A stretch of 15,517 nt of DNA from NCBI GenBank assembly GCA_050743125.1, contig JBOGEB010000093.1, positions 1 to 15,517 on the forward strand. Direction: 5' to 3'. Under the pieces are notes generated by a model, which saw nothing but the letters and a program-made list of their open reading frames with translations, had not been told where the DNA came from and did not search any database. A program made the position numbers and the translations under genes. The stretch is from JBOGEB01 sp050743125. Lineage in GTDB: Bacteria; Actinomycetota; Nitriliruptoria; Euzebyales; Egibacteraceae. Numbering within the stretch: position 1 is the stretch's first letter; each line of letters opens with the position of its first letter. This document shows positions 13,988 through 15,517 of the stretch, in pieces.

Positions 13988-14661
13988 TCGACAACCTGGC
14001 GCTGTACCTGCCACGCAGGCCGATGATGGACCTGCTCTCCCTCCATCACCTCTACCGCAAAATTCTGACCGTACCCGGCGTCGTCATGGAGTTCGGCGTC
14101 CGCTGGGGCCGCCACCTCGCCACCCTGACCGCCCTACGCGCACTCTACGAGCCCTACAACGTGCACCGCCGCATCTTGGGCTTCGACACGTTCGCCGGCT
14201 TCCCCAGCGTCAGCCCCATCGACCAGGCCAACCGTCACGCAATCCCCGGAGGGCTGACCGTCACCGCCGACTACGAGCAACACCTGGAACAGGTGATCGC
14301 AGCCCATGAGGCCGTTGAACCTCTCGGACATATCCGCCGAACACTCTGGCTGACCGGAGACGCCCGCAAGACCCTGCCTCGTTACCTCGACGACAACCCC
14401 CAGACCGTGATCGCGCTCGCCTACTTCGACCTCGACCTGCACGAGCCGACCCGAGACGTCCTGTCTGCCGTCCTGCCCTACCTTTCCTGCGGCAGCATCC
14501 TGGCTTTCGACCAAGTCGGACATCCCAAATGGCCCGGCGAGACGGTGGCGCTGCGGGAGGTGCTCAACCTTGCCCACTTGCGGCTCCAGGTGATTCCAGG
14601 GTTTCCCAGCCCGGTGTTTACACGCTGGGCAGGACCTCCCGGTTCTGGTAACAGGCTATAA
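13855..14661 (+). CDS. TylF/MycF-like SAM-dependent O-methyltransferase
   Basis: 268 aa from ATG 13855, with GGAAG about 7 bases upstream and an in-frame stop shortly before it. Class I methyltransferase core: VVMEFGVRWGRHLATL (77-92) is the SAM-binding motif I, RILGFDTFAGFP (107-117) is the macrocin-O-methyltransferase type motif, and YFDLDLHEPT (190-199) and SILAFDQVG (214-222) carry acidic residues placed like the metal ligands of TylF/MycF. Relatives methylate sugar hydroxyls of macrolides or act on other small molecules. The region 115-165 is shorter and more polar than in TylF, so the substrate may differ. It is intact, unlike the SDR before it. Its stop (14659-14661) overlaps the convergent Nudix stop region by 6 bp. 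Confidence 0.8.
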   Translation: MDLMQPEFPDHAERAKPHESAPEAATREGLAELLRDSPIPQAELIDNLALYLPRRPMMDLLSLHHLYRKILTVPGVVMEFGVRWGRHLATLTALRALYEPYNVHRRILGFDTFAGFPSVSPIDQANRHAIPGGLTVTADYEQHLEQVIAAHEAVEPLGHIRRTLWLTGDARKTLPRYLDDNPQTVIALAYFDLDLHEPTRDVLSAVLPYLSCGSILAFDQVGHPKWPGETVALREVLNLAHLRLQVIPGFPSPVFTRWAGPPGSGNRL

Positions 14662-15111
14662 GCCGACCGCCGCCAGGAGCGCTTCCCGGTTCGCGGCAAT
14701 GAAGTCCTTCAGGGCATCGGGCTTGAGGTCGACGGCCGTCAGGCTTTCGTCCCCCAGCCCCACGAAGTCCAGGTCGTACCCGCCACGGCTGGCGTCTGCG
14801 AACTCCGGCCCCGTTCTGGCCCGCATGTCCAAGCTGACCAGCCGGCACACGAAGAAGTGCTGCACCGACACGCCTTCTCCTGCTGGGGAGCTGAAAAGGA
14901 ACACCTGCTCGTAGCCCTCCGCCTTGGCGCCCAACTCCTCCCGCAACTCCCGCCGTAACCCGCTCTGTACAGAGATGTCCGCCGGTTCCAGGCCGCCACC
15001 AGGAGCGGTCCAGTAGGGGTCTTGGCCCGGACGGGTCCGCTTGATGAGCACCAGCCGGGACTGATCGTCCAGCAAGATCGCCCGCGCCGAGCGCTTCACC
15101 ACCGACGCCAT
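14656..15111 (-). CDS. Nudix hydrolase
   Basis: 151 aa from ATG 15111, chosen because AAGGAGG lies five bases upstream; an upstream in-frame ATG at 15177 has no such site. The fold is that of an MutT-like protein: RAILLDDQSRLVLIKRTRPG strand pair, then the Nudix helix GGGLEPADIS...RRELREELGA (38-62). The REL-REE-G catalytic core is intact (54-61), but the spacer from the glycines to RE is one residue longer than the GX5EX7RE consensus, with Asp in the place of the first Glu. It should hydrolyse a nucleoside diphosphate linked to another group; the substrate is unknown. Single gene, convergent with the methyltransferase. Confidence 0.88.
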   Translation of the reverse strand: MASVVKRSARAILLDDQSRLVLIKRTRPGQDPYWTAPGGGLEPADISVQSGLRRELREELGAKAEGYEQVFLFSSPAGEGVSVQHFFVCRLVSLDMRARTGPEFADASRGGYDLDFVGLGDESLTAVDLKPDALKDFIAANREALLAAVGL

Positions 15112-15315
15112 CCATACCTCCTTATCGGGGTAGCCCAAGAGTTCCGCCGTCCCATTTCTCGAGCGCGCCTGCGTCAAGCAGTGAGCCTACCCCCGCCAGG
15201 ACCGATGCTTCTGGTCAGCTAAGTACTCCGCCGGGCGGTGCGTTACGGTGACGCACCGAGAGCGGCCCTGCGCCGCGCTCGCAAGGCGCGCCGAGCGCGC
15301 ATACCCGGAGGTCCT
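15112..15315. promoter_or_regulatory. Divergent intergenic region with two inverted repeats
   Basis: 204 bp between the Nudix start (-) and the last ORF (+). It contains CGGTGCGT / ACGCACCG (15236-15243 and 15251-15258, 7-base spacer), which looks like a dimer operator, and CGCGCTCG / CGAGCGCG (15274-15281 and 15292-15299, 10-base spacer), a possible hairpin shortly before the last ORF. Promoter hexamers are not obvious. I see no RNA gene here. Confidence 0.35.
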
Positions 15316-15517
15316 GTGGAAGCGAGGCGCAACGCGGCGAGCGTGGATGCAGGGTCGCTCGAATGCCAGCGTATTTATGAGTCCTTTGGGGAACGTGTGG
15401 ATCACGATTGGGATATTTCTGGCTGGTTCGGACCGGCCGGTGACCGCAGGATGCCTGATCGGATCGCTCGCAGTCGAGTTGAGTTTCCGGGGCGGCCAGT
15501 CACGGTCTGGAGGTGTC
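15316..15517 (+). CDS. Partial ORF of unknown function, runs off the window
   Basis: GTG 15316 has GGAGG four bases upstream and opens 67 codons without a stop to the window edge. The product begins VEARRNAASVDAG and is rich in Arg, Asp and Trp, with no motif I recognise. It uses codons ending in A or T (ATT TAT, GAT ATT TCT) far more than its neighbours, which suggests a different origin or no coding role. The Shine-Dalgarno spacing is a little short. Low confidence. Confidence 0.35.
   Translation, partial: MEARRNAASVDAGSLECQRIYESFGERVDHDWDISGWFGPAGDRRMPDRIARSRVEFPGRPVTVWRC

Noticed and set aside
1..15517. tRNA, rRNA or riboswitch genes
   Set aside because: I looked for tRNA-like arms and conserved rRNA or riboswitch cores, especially at the 58-bp repeat and in the intergenic gaps, and saw none. 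A covariance-model search was not possible here.

Overview
The window is GC-rich (clearly above 65% by eye) and carries a conserved actinobacterial cell-wall and signalling locus: rodA, pbpA, pknB, then on the opposite strand a DUF402 gene, a trpG/pabA glutamine amidotransferase and a WhiB regulator. WhiB, the PASTA kinase and this gene order point to Actinomycetota. I cannot fix the order or family from sequence alone.

Layout. Positions 1-4807 (+): rodA, pbpA and pknB in one tight transcription unit. The rodA and pbpA starts are both embedded in related 26-bp tandem repeats that form chains of stop/start-coupled micro-ORFs. Positions 4793-7096: a 58-bp exact direct repeat (4849-4906 and 7039-7096) bounds an inserted segment that has displaced the last codons of the DUF402 gene. 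Inside it are a 5'-truncated GntR/UTRA regulator (-), a C-terminal cytochrome P450 remnant (+) and an intact APH-fold kinase (+). Positions 6995-8428 (-): core genes whiB, trpG/pabA and DUF402, closely spaced and read leftward. Positions 8506-15111: an accessory island with a frameshifted XRE/TPR-type regulator (+), then a leftward block of cupin/JmjC-like protein, aldo/keto reductase and a second APH-like kinase (frameshifted). Next is a rightward block of a third, N-terminally truncated APH-like kinase, a scrambled SDR and an intact TylF-like methyltransferase. A leftward Nudix hydrolase follows. The last 200 bases hold an open-ended ORF of unknown nature.

How the genes fit together. RodA (SEDS glycosyltransferase) and PbpA (class B transpeptidase) form a peptidoglycan-synthesis pair, and PknB senses wall fragments through its PASTA domains. 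TrpG/PabA supplies ammonia for chorismate amination. The accessory parts look like remains of one or more specialised-metabolite or tailoring clusters: P450, AKR, cupin oxygenase, SDR, O-methyltransferase, three APH-like kinases and two regulators. Much of this is decayed. Two head-to-head gene pairs have lost both N-termini and the shared promoter, and three genes carry frameshifts, several of them in G runs. Core genes are intact. Genuine decay of acquired DNA is the simplest reading, but deletions at divergent promoters plus homopolymer indels could also come from poor assembly.

Most novel features: the coupled micro-ORF repeats at the rodA and pbpA starts, the 58-bp duplication that swaps the DUF402 C-terminus, and a 28-bp perfect palindrome inside the first PASTA domain of pknB.
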